A stretch of DNA of 64,000 nt, taken from positions 1 to 64,000 of the forward strand of contig NZ_ALJC01000031.1 of NCBI RefSeq assembly GCF_000282975.1, written 5' to 3'. Positions 55,278 through 63,478 of this stretch are shown piece by piece. The position numbers and the translations under genes were made by a program. The notes under the pieces were generated by a model that did not search any database, had not been told where the DNA came from, and worked only from the letters and a program-made list of their open reading frames with translations. Source of the DNA: Pseudomonas psychrophila HA-4 (GTDB lineage Bacteria; Pseudomonadota; Gammaproteobacteria; Pseudomonadales; Pseudomonadaceae). Numbering within the stretch: the first letter of the stretch is position 1; each line of letters begins with the position of its first letter.

Positions 55278-55411
55278 GGTCAGCTAGGCGCCAAGCGGCG
55301 CTATGTCTAGAATGGAGGCCTTGTATCCTAGCATCGGCAGACGGGCTAGACCATCGAGGCGTCAACTCGGTTGACAGTCGCCATCCATCAGAAAATACAC
55401 AGTAGGACACA

Positions 55412-55621
55412 ATGGAAGACACCGACCTGCATGCACTGATGGCTAGACTCGAGCTGCTGATTACGCGAGTCGAGCAACTTAAACGTCAAAACGGACTCTT
55501 AGTAGCTCAGGAAAAGACTTGGCGCGAGGAACGCGCGCACCTCATTGAAAAAAACGAAATCGCCCGGCACAAGGTGGAATCGATGATTTCGCGTCTCAAA
55601 GCCCTGGAGCAAGACTCATGA
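55412..55621 (+). CDS. TIGR02449-type coiled-coil protein (ZapB-like)
   Basis: 69 residues, almost entirely coiled coil (LMARLELLITRVEQLKRQNG, then HKVESMISRLKALEQDS). It matches the small family always found ahead of zapA in pseudomonads and is probably the equivalent of ZapB, a Z-ring partner. Its stop overlaps the zapA start (ATGA). Confidence 0.88.
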   Translation: MEDTDLHALMARLELLITRVEQLKRQNGLLVAQEKTWREERAHLIEKNEIARHKVESMISRLKALEQDS

Positions 55622-55935
55622 GTACAAGCAGTAGCGTCACCGTACACATCCTTGATAAAGAGTATTCGATCATGTGTCCCCAGGAAGAGCGCGCCAACTT
55701 GGTGAGTGCCGCCCGTTATCTGGACGGCAAAATGCGCGAAATTCGCAGCAGCGGCAAAGTGATTGGTGCCGACCGCATCGCCGTGATGGCGGCCCTGAAC
55801 ATTACCCACGACCTGCTGCATAAGCAGGAAGCACCTGAGGTACAGACCAGCACCGCGACGCGCGAACAAGTGCGCGACCTGCTAGACCGGGTCGATTTGG
55901 TGCTGGCCACTGATCCGAACGAACGTCAGAGCTGA
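55618..55935 (+). CDS. zapA: Cell division protein ZapA
   Basis: 105 residues. It has the N-terminal ZapA beta region (VTVHILDKEYSIMCPQEERANL, in part), YLDGKMREIRSSGKVIGADR and a C-terminal coiled coil. It promotes FtsZ bundling at midcell. It is translationally coupled to the ZapB-like gene and followed by 6S RNA and ygfA, the conserved gamma-proteobacterial order. Confidence 0.95.
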   Translation: MSTSSSVTVHILDKEYSIMCPQEERANLVSAARYLDGKMREIRSSGKVIGADRIAVMAALNITHDLLHKQEAPEVQTSTATREQVRDLLDRVDLVLATDPNERQS

Positions 55936-55954
55936 TTCAAAACGTTTCTTTGGG

Positions 55955-55960
55955 GTATAC
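55955..55960 (+). promoter_or_regulatory. Probable -10 box of the 6S RNA promoter
   Basis: TATACT lies about ten bases ahead of the expected 5' end of 6S RNA, a good sigma-70 -10 hexamer. No clear -35 box is visible. Confidence 0.6.
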
Positions 55961-55969
55961 TCGCGCCAC

Positions 55970-56145
55970 TCCCTGGAGTATTCGCCAGTTAGCGATGTCC
56001 CTGAGCCGATTCGCACTACCCTGGAGCTTGCACGTTGGACCGGTGTGCATGTCCGCTAGACGGAAAGCCTTAAGGTCTACTGCAACTTCCACCTTGAACT
56101 TTCGGGTTCAAGGGCCAAGCCGACAGCGGTACGTCGGGGAGCCTG
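55970..56145 (+). ncRNA. ssrS: 6S RNA
   Basis: The region between zapA and ygfA carries the features of Pseudomonas 6S RNA: a 5' TCCCTGGAGTATTCGCC, a central GTTGGACCGGTGTGCAT, ACGGAAAGCCTTAAGGT, a CCTTGAACTTTCGGGTTCAAGG hairpin (in part) and a 3' CGTCGGGGAGCC that pairs with the 5' end. 6S RNA mimics an open promoter and sequesters sigma-70 polymerase in stationary phase. Length is about 176 nt; ends are estimated from the closing stem. Confidence 0.93.
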
Positions 56146-56236
56146 ATTTTCTAGCGCAATGCCAGATTCTTTTTACTGGCGTTGGCTTTCTACGAGCTAA
56201 CTGCCCGGTTAGCTCGATCTCGAACAGCACGCCATC

Positions 56237-56842
56237 ATGACCGAACCTGCGACGCCTACCCGCCCGCAACTTCGCCGACTGCTGCGCAAGGCCCGCCGCG
56301 AATTGTCGCCCAGCGAGCAACGTCAAGCAGCCCGTGGCCTGTACCGCCAATTGGCGCAGCACCCGCTGTTTCGCCGCGCTAAACACATCTCGCTGTACCT
56401 GCCCACAGACGGTGAAATCGACCCGCGCCTGCTGCTGCGGGAAGCCCAGAGACGGGGCAAAATCACCTACCTGCCGGTGCTCAGCGCCTGGCCCAGAACC
56501 AAGATGGTGTTCCAGCGTATTGCGCCGGGCGAAAAGCTGATCCCCAACCGTTTCCGAATTCTTGAGCCGCGTATCAATCACGCACGCCAACGCAAGGTAT
56601 GGGCACTCGATCTGGTGCTGCTGCCGTTGGTGGGGTTCGATGCAACCGGTGGCCGACTTGGCATGGGCGGCGGCTTTTATGACCGCAGCCTGGCGTATCA
56701 GGCTCGTCGCCAAAGCTGGCGCAAACCGACGTTACTGGGCCTGGCCCATGAATGTCAAAAAGTTGGGAGTCTGGCGCAAGCCAGCTGGGATGTACCGTTA
56801 CAGGGCACGGTCTCAGACAAGCAGTGGTACGTCGCCCACTGA
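56237..56842 (+). CDS. ygfA: 5-formyltetrahydrofolate cyclo-ligase
   Basis: 201 residues. It converts 5-formyl-THF to 5,10-methenyl-THF using ATP. Family motifs are LRRLLRKARRELS near the start, ISLYLPTDGEIDPRLLL and the nucleotide loop GRLGMGGGFYDRSL. It is joined to 6S RNA in the conserved ssrS-ygfA arrangement. Confidence 0.95.
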   Translation: MTEPATPTRPQLRRLLRKARRELSPSEQRQAARGLYRQLAQHPLFRRAKHISLYLPTDGEIDPRLLLREAQRRGKITYLPVLSAWPRTKMVFQRIAPGEKLIPNRFRILEPRINHARQRKVWALDLVLLPLVGFDATGGRLGMGGGFYDRSLAYQARRQSWRKPTLLGLAHECQKVGSLAQASWDVPLQGTVSDKQWYVAH

Positions 56843-56847
56843 GTACC

Positions 56848-56874
56848 AAGGCATCACGGTTAACGCGATGCCTT
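56848..56874. terminator. Hairpin between convergent ygfA and a small gene
   Basis: AAGGCATC (56848-56855) pairs with GATGCCTT (56867-56874). It lies just after the ygfA stop and just before the end of the small gene on the other strand. The T tract is weak. Confidence 0.55.
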
Positions 56875-56887
56875 AGTTCATAAATAA

Positions 56888-57037
56888 TTAGCGTTTAAAG
56901 GGTTGTACTTGCTGTTGTGCCAATTCAATCGGTTCATCGCTGGTGTTTGACCAGAGGCTTTGCGCATAACCCGTTGTGACCACGCCCAAACCGAACAAAA
57001 TAACCAAAACCCACAGTAAATCCGGTTTGCGTTTCAT
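56888..57037 (-). CDS. 49-residue single-span membrane protein
   Basis: The minus strand encodes MKRKPDLLWVLVILFGLGVV and a further 29 residues ending QQVQPFKR. Positive residues precede one membrane helix, and the tail contains SLWSNTSDEPIELAQQQ, likely periplasmic. A strong GAAGGGGGG site precedes the ATG at 57037. A small, consistently coding frame in this position suggests a real gene. The function is unknown. Confidence 0.75.
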   Translation of the reverse strand: MKRKPDLLWVLVILFGLGVVTTGYAQSLWSNTSDEPIELAQQQVQPFKR

Positions 57038-57233
57038 CGATTGCCCCCCTTCAGGCAAATCAACACGATGACAGCAACGGTTTCTGTTATAGGCCGTGCA
57101 GCAGCGTCAAGCTTAAAATCCCGGCATTCTGAGGCAACGCGAACAGACACGCAAACGCTGGCGTCAACCGACTGTCGGTTTATCAAGATGTTGCCAGACA
57201 AAATAACCACGGCATGTTTAAGGAGCAGAAAAG

Positions 57234-57683
57234 ATGGCCTATTGGTTGATGAAATCCGAGCCTGACGAATTCTCGATCAAGGATTTACAGAAGATTGGCG
57301 AGGCCCGCTGGGATGGTGTTCGCAACTATCAGGCACGTAATTTCATGCGCGCCATGGCGGTGGGCGACACGTTCTTTTTTTATCACTCCAGTTGCCCGCA
57401 GCCTGGCATTGCCGGGGTTGGTCGCATCGCTCAGGCCGCCTACCCAGACCCGACCGCGCTCGACCCTGAAAGCCATTATTTCGACCCCAAGGCCAGCCCC
57501 GAGAAAAACCCGTGGAGCGCACTGCAAGTGGCGCATGTGCAGACCTTCCCCAATGTCATCACGCTCGACTACCTCAAACAGCAAAGCGCGCTGTCTGAAA
57601 TGCCGCTGGTGCAAAAAGGCAGTCGTTTGTCGGTGATGCCGGTGACGGCCGAAGAATGGGCGGTGGTGATGGGGTTGCTGTAG
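57234..57683 (+). CDS. EVE-domain protein
   Basis: 149 residues, a complete EVE/PUA-like domain starting AYWLMKSEPDEFSI and containing WDGVRNYQARNFMR and DTFFFYHSSC. EVE domains bind modified bases and are found in RNA modification and modification-dependent restriction. This stand-alone form, next to ygfA, is the housekeeping type common in proteobacteria. The bound base is unknown. Confidence 0.92.
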   Translation: MAYWLMKSEPDEFSIKDLQKIGEARWDGVRNYQARNFMRAMAVGDTFFFYHSSCPQPGIAGVGRIAQAAYPDPTALDPESHYFDPKASPEKNPWSALQVAHVQTFPNVITLDYLKQQSALSEMPLVQKGSRLSVMPVTAEEWAVVMGLL

Positions 57684-57714
57684 GCGATTCCGGGGTGCGC
57701 TGAAAGCCAATTTC

Positions 57715-57859
57715 GTAGCAGTTGCCGAGCCTGCGAGGCTACGTCCGATTGCGAAGCGATCGTAAACGCTACATGCAAGGTTGTACTGACACACTGCAGT
57801 GCCTGGTTTTACGACTGCAATGCAGTCGGACGCAGCCTCGCAGGCTCGGCAGCTGCTAC
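57715..57859. repeat. REPIN-type palindromic element, family A copy 3
   Basis: GTAGCAGTTGCCGAGC with CTGCGAGGCTACGTCC on the left, and GGACGCAGCCTCGC with AGGCTCGGCAGCTGCTAC on the right, are inverted copies of each other. The middle differs from the copies at 17678 and 17952. It fills most of the 317-base gap between the EVE gene and the HlyD-type gene; the rest looks like promoter sequence. Confidence 0.85.
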
Positions 57860-58000
57860 GCACTTCGCGCGCTATCAATCTATTTCATATCAAGCAACAT
57901 TCTGTATTCACGTCTACGCTCTGATCTTCCTTTGACTGGCATCAAACGCCCTGAGCCTTGAAACGGTCAAACTAGAGCGCTCTGTGACCAGGATGTTGGC

Positions 58001-58966
58001 ATGTCGAAGAATCACCGCATTTCCCATTACTTCGTTATTCCTTTGGCTATTCTACTGGTCGCAGCAGGCGGGTTCGGTTACTGGAAATCCCAGCATGACC
58101 GCCTCCCCGAAGGCATCAGCATGGGCAATGGTCGACTTGAATCAACAGAAGTCCAGATCGCCGCCAAAATTCCCGGTCGCCTCGCCGAGGTGATCGTCGA
58201 CGAAGGCGATCGCGTGACCAAGGGCCAACTCTTGGCCCGCATGGACACCCGCACCCTGGAAGCCAGCCGAGCACAGGCAGAAGCCGAAGTGCAACGCGCC
58301 CGCCAAGCGATGGCTGCCAACGAGGCGAATGTACAATTGCGCCAAAGTGAAAAACTGCTGGCCAGCCAAGAGCTAAAACGTACCCGCCAACTGGCACAGC
58401 GCGGTTTCGCCAGTGGCCAGCAAGTCGATCAGCAACAAGCACAATTCGACACCAGCAATGCCGCCGTGACCGCAGCGCAAGCACAAGTGGCTGCCGCCAA
58501 AGCTGCCATCGTTTCCAGCCAGGCTCAGGTCGCGCAACTCACCAGCGAAATCGAAGACAGCAGCCTGCGGGCGCCTATCGACGGCGTCATCCAACTGCGC
58601 TTGGCCGAACCCGGCGAAGTGCTGGGTTCCGGTGGCAGGGTCTTTATGATGATCGACCCCGGCGACCAGTACATGAACCTCTACTTGCCCGCCTCAGTGG
58701 TCGGCAAACTGACGGTCGGTGCTGAGGCGCGCATCGTGCTCGACGCCCTGCCCGACACGCCACTGCCGGCAAAAATATCCTTTGTGGCTGCCAAGTCGCA
58801 GTTCACACCCAAAGAAGTTGAAACGCGTGACGAGCGGCAAAAACTGGTGTTTCGCGTCAAGTTGCGCCTGACCGACCCCGCTGCCGTGCCTCAAGCAAAG
58901 CCGGGTATGCCGGGAGCCGGTTATGTACGAACCGCCGATGTGGACTGGCCGGCTAATCTGCAATGA
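58001..58966 (+). CDS. HlyD-family membrane fusion protein (YhiI-like)
   Basis: 321 residues. An N-terminal membrane anchor (about 10-28) is followed by a biotinyl-lipoyl-like half (GNGRLESTEVQIAAKIPGRL), a long coiled-coil hairpin (about 75-180), the second half (LRAPIDGVIQLRLAEPGEVL) and a C-terminal beta domain. It links an inner-membrane ABC exporter to an outer-membrane channel. The stop overlaps the next gene's start (ATGA). E. coli yhiI-rbbA-yhhJ has the same order. Confidence 0.92.
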   Translation: MSKNHRISHYFVIPLAILLVAAGGFGYWKSQHDRLPEGISMGNGRLESTEVQIAAKIPGRLAEVIVDEGDRVTKGQLLARMDTRTLEASRAQAEAEVQRARQAMAANEANVQLRQSEKLLASQELKRTRQLAQRGFASGQQVDQQQAQFDTSNAAVTAAQAQVAAAKAAIVSSQAQVAQLTSEIEDSSLRAPIDGVIQLRLAEPGEVLGSGGRVFMMIDPGDQYMNLYLPASVVGKLTVGAEARIVLDALPDTPLPAKISFVAAKSQFTPKEVETRDERQKLVFRVKLRLTDPAAVPQAKPGMPGAGYVRTADVDWPANLQ

Positions 58967-61695
58967 GCGACCTGGCGCTCAACGCCAGTGGCATCTGCCA
59001 CCGGTATGGCAAACAGCAGGCGCTGATCGACATTGCGTTCAGTCTGCCTAAAGGTACGCGCTGCGGTTTGATTGGCCCGGATGGCGCTGGTAAATCAAGC
59101 CTGCTCGGGCTGATTGCCGGGGTCAAAAAACTTCAGCAAGGCACGCTTGACGTGCTCGGTGGCCCGATTGATAACCGCCACCATCGCAACACGCTGTACC
59201 CGCTGATTGCCTTTATGCCCCAAGGCCTAGGCGGCAACCTCTACCCCGAATTGTCGATCAGTGAAAACATCCGTTTTTTCGGCACCCTGTTCGGTCTGTC
59301 CAAAGCCGACTGCGAACAGCGCATGGAGCAATTGCTCAAGGCCACCGACCTGGAGCGCTTCGCGGAGCGCCCGGCGGGCAAGCTGTCGGGCGGCATGAAG
59401 CAAAAGCTCGGGCTGTGCTGTGCGCTGATCCACGAGCCAGATTTGCTGATACTCGATGAGCCCACCACCGGCGTCGACCCGCTGTCACGGCGGCGCTTCT
59501 GGGAGTTGGTGGAGGACGTTCGCAGCCAACGCCCGCAACTGACGCTGCTGGTGGCCACGGCCTACATGGAAGAGGCCGAGCAATTTGAACACTGCCTGAT
59601 GCTCGACCGCGGCAAGTTGATTGCTGCTGGGTTAAGCCAGGAGCTGGCCGCCGTCACCCCTAACGGCAAGCTGGATGAAGCGTTTACCCACTATCAGGGC
59701 GACAGCGGCCACAGTAACGAGCCGCTGGTGATCCCGCCCCGCACCGGCGATAACAGCGACATTGCCATTGAAGCCCACGACCTGACCCTTAAATTTGGCG
59801 ATTTCACTGCGGTGAACAAGGTCAGCTTTGCTATTGGCCGAGGCGAGATTTTTGGCTTTTTGGGCTCCAACGGCTGTGGCAAAACCACCACCATGAAGGT
59901 GCTAACCGGTTTGATGCCCGCCACCGAAGGCAGCGCAAAACTGCTGGGCAACCCGGTGAACGCCAAAGACTTGGCCACCCGCAAACGCGTGGGGTTTATG
60001 TCGCAAAGCTTCTCGCTGTATGGCGAGTTGAGCGTTCGGCAAAACCTGGTATTGCACGCGCAATTGTTTGACCTGCCCAAAGAAGAAAGCCAAACGCGCA
60101 TCGAAGAACTGATCACGCGTTTTGACTTGGGTGAAGTGGCCGAGCAGCAGTCTGGCGAATTGCCGCTGGGCCTGCGCCAGCGTTTGTCATTGGCAGTGGC
60201 GGTGCTGCATCGCCCGGAAGTGCTGATTCTCGACGAACCCACCTCGGGCGTCGACCCGGCGGCTCGCGATGACTTTTGGCGACTGCTGATCGAACTCTCG
60301 CGGGACCAAGGGGTGACGATCTTTCTGTCGACCCACTTCATGAACGAAGCCCAGCGCTGCGACCGTATCTCGCTGATGCACGCGGGCAAGGTATTGGCCT
60401 GCGACACGCCCGATGCGCTGCAACAGCAGTTCAAGGGCGACACGCTAGAGGCTGCCTTCGTGACCTGTCTGGAGCAGGCGCAAAATGATCAAAGCGCTAG
60501 CCCTTCTCCTGACGCCGAGACCGTCGCCACACCGGTGGTAAACGCCCCGCCGCCGCCGAGTAAAACCGGTTTTAGTCTGTCTCGGTTGATTGCGGTGGCC
60601 AGCCGTGAATCCAAAGAGCTTTTACGCGACAAGGTACGCATGGCTTTCGCACTTTTAGGCGCGGTGTTCATGATGATTATTTTTGGCTACGGCATTTCGC
60701 TGGACGTCGAAAACCTCGCCTTTGCCGTGTACGACCAGGACCAAAGTCCGCAAAGCCGGGCCTACCTAGAAGCCTTTCGCAGTTCTCGTTACTTCGAAGA
60801 ACACGCGCCCATTCAAAGCGCCGATGAATTGCACAAACGCCTGCAACGCTCCGAAATCAAAATCGCACTGGAAATACCACCAGGCTTCGGCCGTGACTTG
60901 TATGCCGGGCGTCAGCCCACCGTCGCGGCCTGGCTCGATGGCGGCATGCCGTTTCGCGCAGAGACCAGTCGCAGCTACGTGCAAGCCGTTCATCAAGCCA
61001 ACCTTGTGCAGTTGAGCGCCCTCAGCAGCCTGGCTCAGAACAAACAGGCCGCCGCCAAGCTCGAAACCCGCTTTCGCTACAACCAAGACGTGATCAGCGT
61101 GAATGCCATTGGCCCCGGCGTGATGGCGCTGATTCTCGCGTTTATCCCGGCGATGCTCACAGCGTTAGGCATCGTGCGGGAAAAGGAGCTGGGGTCGATC
61201 ACCAACTTCTACGCCACCCCGCTGACCCGGCTGGAATTTTTATTAGGCAAACAGGCGCCGTATCTGGCCGTAAGCCTTGTCAACCTGGCGCTGCTGGTGG
61301 CCATGAACCGCTGGCTGTTTGGCGTGCCGTTCAAAGGCAGCGGCCTTACGCTGGCGTTCGGCGGCGTGCTGTATGTGCTGTCGACCACCAGCATGGGCCT
61401 GCTGATTTCAGCATTCACCCGCACTCAGATCGCTGCGATTTTGGGCACTATGATCATCACCAGCCTGCCGACCATTCAGTTCTCTGGGCTGATCGTGCCG
61501 CGCTCCTCGCTCGAAGGTTCAGCGGCGTTGATGGGCATGCTGTTCCCCGCCGGGCACTTCCTCGACATTGCCGTGGGCACCTTCACCAAAGCGCTCGACC
61601 TGCGCCAGCTGTGGCCACAATGCCTGGCGCTGTTCGGTTTTTTCATAGCCTTCACCGGCCTGAGCCTGGTCATGCTCAAGAAGCAGGAGGTCTGA
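58963..61695 (+). CDS. rbbA: RbbA-type double ATPase/permease ABC protein
   Basis: 910 residues: ATPase 1 with Walker A GPDGAGKSSL (38-47) and signature LSGGMKQKLG, and ATPase 2 with Walker A GSNGCGKT (301-308) and a variant signature LPLGLRQRLS. An ABC-2 permease domain follows from about residue 540 with five or six membrane segments (ALILAFIPAMLTALGIVREKE, in part). This three-part fusion is that of E. coli RbbA (YhiH), reported as a ribosome-associated ATPase but set in an exporter operon. It overlaps both neighbours. Confidence 0.92.
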   Translation: MSDLALNASGICHRYGKQQALIDIAFSLPKGTRCGLIGPDGAGKSSLLGLIAGVKKLQQGTLDVLGGPIDNRHHRNTLYPLIAFMPQGLGGNLYPELSISENIRFFGTLFGLSKADCEQRMEQLLKATDLERFAERPAGKLSGGMKQKLGLCCALIHEPDLLILDEPTTGVDPLSRRRFWELVEDVRSQRPQLTLLVATAYMEEAEQFEHCLMLDRGKLIAAGLSQELAAVTPNGKLDEAFTHYQGDSGHSNEPLVIPPRTGDNSDIAIEAHDLTLKFGDFTAVNKVSFAIGRGEIFGFLGSNGCGKTTTMKVLTGLMPATEGSAKLLGNPVNAKDLATRKRVGFMSQSFSLYGELSVRQNLVLHAQLFDLPKEESQTRIEELITRFDLGEVAEQQSGELPLGLRQRLSLAVAVLHRPEVLILDEPTSGVDPAARDDFWRLLIELSRDQGVTIFLSTHFMNEAQRCDRISLMHAGKVLACDTPDALQQQFKGDTLEAAFVTCLEQAQNDQSASPSPDAETVATPVVNAPPPPSKTGFSLSRLIAVASRESKELLRDKVRMAFALLGAVFMMIIFGYGISLDVENLAFAVYDQDQSPQSRAYLEAFRSSRYFEEHAPIQSADELHKRLQRSEIKIALEIPPGFGRDLYAGRQPTVAAWLDGGMPFRAETSRSYVQAVHQANLVQLSALSSLAQNKQAAAKLETRFRYNQDVISVNAIGPGVMALILAFIPAMLTALGIVREKELGSITNFYATPLTRLEFLLGKQAPYLAVSLVNLALLVAMNRWLFGVPFKGSGLTLAFGGVLYVLSTTSMGLLISAFTRTQIAAILGTMIITSLPTIQFSGLIVPRSSLEGSAALMGMLFPAGHFLDIAVGTFTKALDLRQLWPQCLALFGFFIAFTGLSLVMLKKQEV

Positions 61696-62813
61696 TGCAT
61701 AAGCTCTCGCACATCCTGCGTCTTGGCCTCAAGGAACTCACCAGCCTGCGCCATGACAGCGTGCTGCTGCTGTTTTTGCTGTATGCCTTTACGGTGGCGA
61801 TTTACATGCCTGCGGCGGGCTCGATCATTGGCGTACACAACGCCAGCGTCGCCATCATTGATGAAGACCACAGCGCCCTGTCGCGCAAGCTCAGCGAGTC
61901 ACTGTTGCCGCCGGAGTTTAAAACCCCGCAAGCCTTACCCTATGACCAACTGGACCAGGCATTGGACAACGGCGACTACACGTTTGTGATCAACGTGCCT
62001 GCCAACTTCCAGGCTGACCTGTTGGCAGGACGCGAACCCGCCGTGCAGGTCAACGTCGACGCCACCGCCATGAGCCAGGCCTTTATGGGGGCGGGCTATA
62101 TCGGGCAGATTTTCCAACGTGAATTGCTCGACTATGCAGGGCAAAGCGGCGCTGCTGCAAAAGCGCCAGCACTGGTCAGCAGCCGAGCGTTGTTCAACCC
62201 CAACCTGGAAGGCGGCTGGTTTTTGGCGGTGATTCAGATCGTCAACAACATCACTATTTTGGCCATCGTGCTGACCGGGACTGCCCTGTTGCGCGAGCGT
62301 GAACACGGCACCCTCGACCACTTGCTGGTATTGCCGCTCACGGCGCTGGAAATCATGCTCGCGAAAATATGGAGCAACATGCTGGTGGTCGTGTTGTGCA
62401 CCTGGGTGTCGCTGGAAGTCATCGTCAAATGGGCGCTCGGCGTGCCGCTGGCGGGTTCGTTGACGCTGTTTTTGATGGTCACCGCGCTGTACCTGTTTGC
62501 CAGTACGGCGCTGGGGATTTTCCTCGCGACGCTGGCCCGTTCCACGCCGCAGTTTGGTTTGCTGGCGATTCCGGTGATCATCCCGATGCTCTTGCTTTCA
62601 GGCGGCAGTACGCCGCTGGACAGCATGCCCGAGTGGCTGCAATGGGTGATGCAGTGTTCGCCCTCGACTCACTTTGTGAGCTTGAGCGCGGCGATTCTGT
62701 TTCGGGGTGCGGGGGTGGAAGTAGTGTGGCCGGATTTGCTGGCACTGACGGCCATCGGGCTGGTGTTCTTTGCGATTGCGCTAGGTCGGTTCCGCAAAAG
62801 TTTGGCGTCGTAA
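61695..62813 (+). CDS. ABC-2 type permease (YhhJ-like)
   Basis: 372 residues from the ATG that overlaps the rbbA stop (TGATG). An N-terminal membrane helix and a large periplasmic loop are followed by five membrane segments with REREHGTLDHLLVLPLTALE, characteristic of ABC-2 permeases. It forms the second permease of the HlyD-RbbA-YhhJ exporter. The substrate is unknown; relatives export drugs or bile-type compounds. Confidence 0.92.
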   Translation: MHKLSHILRLGLKELTSLRHDSVLLLFLLYAFTVAIYMPAAGSIIGVHNASVAIIDEDHSALSRKLSESLLPPEFKTPQALPYDQLDQALDNGDYTFVINVPANFQADLLAGREPAVQVNVDATAMSQAFMGAGYIGQIFQRELLDYAGQSGAAAKAPALVSSRALFNPNLEGGWFLAVIQIVNNITILAIVLTGTALLREREHGTLDHLLVLPLTALEIMLAKIWSNMLVVVLCTWVSLEVIVKWALGVPLAGSLTLFLMVTALYLFASTALGIFLATLARSTPQFGLLAIPVIIPMLLLSGGSTPLDSMPEWLQWVMQCSPSTHFVSLSAAILFRGAGVEVVWPDLLALTAIGLVFFAIALGRFRKSLAS

Positions 62814-62869
62814 AACGCAGAAAAACACTTCTATAGCGCAATACTATTCACTTAAGCGATTTCTGCCTC

Positions 62870-62947
62870 TGTGGGAGCGGGCTTGCTCGCGATCTTTTGA
62901 TCTTTAAAAGATCGCGAGGCAATCGAGCGTCGACCGGCTGCTCCAAT
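62870..62947. repeat. REP/REPIN-type element, family B, reverse orientation
   Basis: It reads TGTGGGAGCGGGCTTGCTCG, then GCGATCTTTTGATC and its inverted copy, then GAGGCAATCGAGCGTCGACC. This is the reverse complement of the element at 27255-27341 with small changes. It follows the ABC operon and is likely to limit read-through into the convergent FliL-like gene. Confidence 0.85.
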
Positions 62948-62972
62948 ACGTTTTGTATGGGGCTCGAATCGT

Positions 62973-63377
62973 TTATTGAACAATCAAGTTGTTGAACAGC
63001 AAGTCTTCCACCATCGGTTTGCCGGTCTCGTCGTTCATCACTTGCTGGACTTGTTTCAAGGCTTCTTGGCGTAGCTTTTCTTTGGCCTCGACGCTGCCCA
63101 AGCTTTCGCTGGTTTGCTGGGTAAACAAACCCACCAATTGGTTGCGGATCAACGGGTCATTGGCTTTAACGGCTTTGGCCGCTTCAGCGCCCGTCACGCG
63201 CAATGAAATATCCGCCTTGTAGACCTTGAGCTTGGCGCTGCCGTCCAGCCCGTAATTGCCCACAAACGGTGGGCTCAAGGTGATGTAGCTGACCTTCGCG
63301 GCGCCTTCTTCGGCTTCTTCGGCAACCGCCATCATTGGCATGGCAAGCGCCAGCATCAATACGATCCACGCTTTCAC
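62973..63377 (-). CDS. Small secreted FliL-like protein
   Basis: 134 residues from GTG at 63377, which follows AAAGGAG; an upstream ATG at 63458 lacks a ribosome site. The signal peptide is VKAWIVLMLALAMPMMAVAEE. The mature part (SYITLSPPFVGNYGLDGSAK in part, YKADISLRVTG, PLIRNQLVGLF) has the FliL domain plan. Unlike flagellar FliL it has a cleavable signal rather than a clear anchor and is not next to flagellar genes. It is likely a periplasmic member with unknown role. Confidence 0.8.
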   Translation of the reverse strand: MKAWIVLMLALAMPMMAVAEEAEEGAAKVSYITLSPPFVGNYGLDGSAKLKVYKADISLRVTGAEAAKAVKANDPLIRNQLVGLFTQQTSESLGSVEAKEKLRQEALKQVQQVMNDETGKPMVEDLLFNNLIVQ

Positions 63378-63478
63378 AATTCGCTCCTTTATCCGGTTTG
63401 GCGGCAAGCATACGGGGCTGCTCGCGCGTCTATCTACCGTTATCGGCCAACACCTCAAAAGCCGTAGGGCTGCAGGCC

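Noticed and set aside
55371..55399. TTGACA and AATACA with 17-base spacing as a promoter for the ZapB-like gene
   Set aside because: The predicted transcript would start about six bases before the ATG and exclude the ribosome site, so it is probably coincidental.
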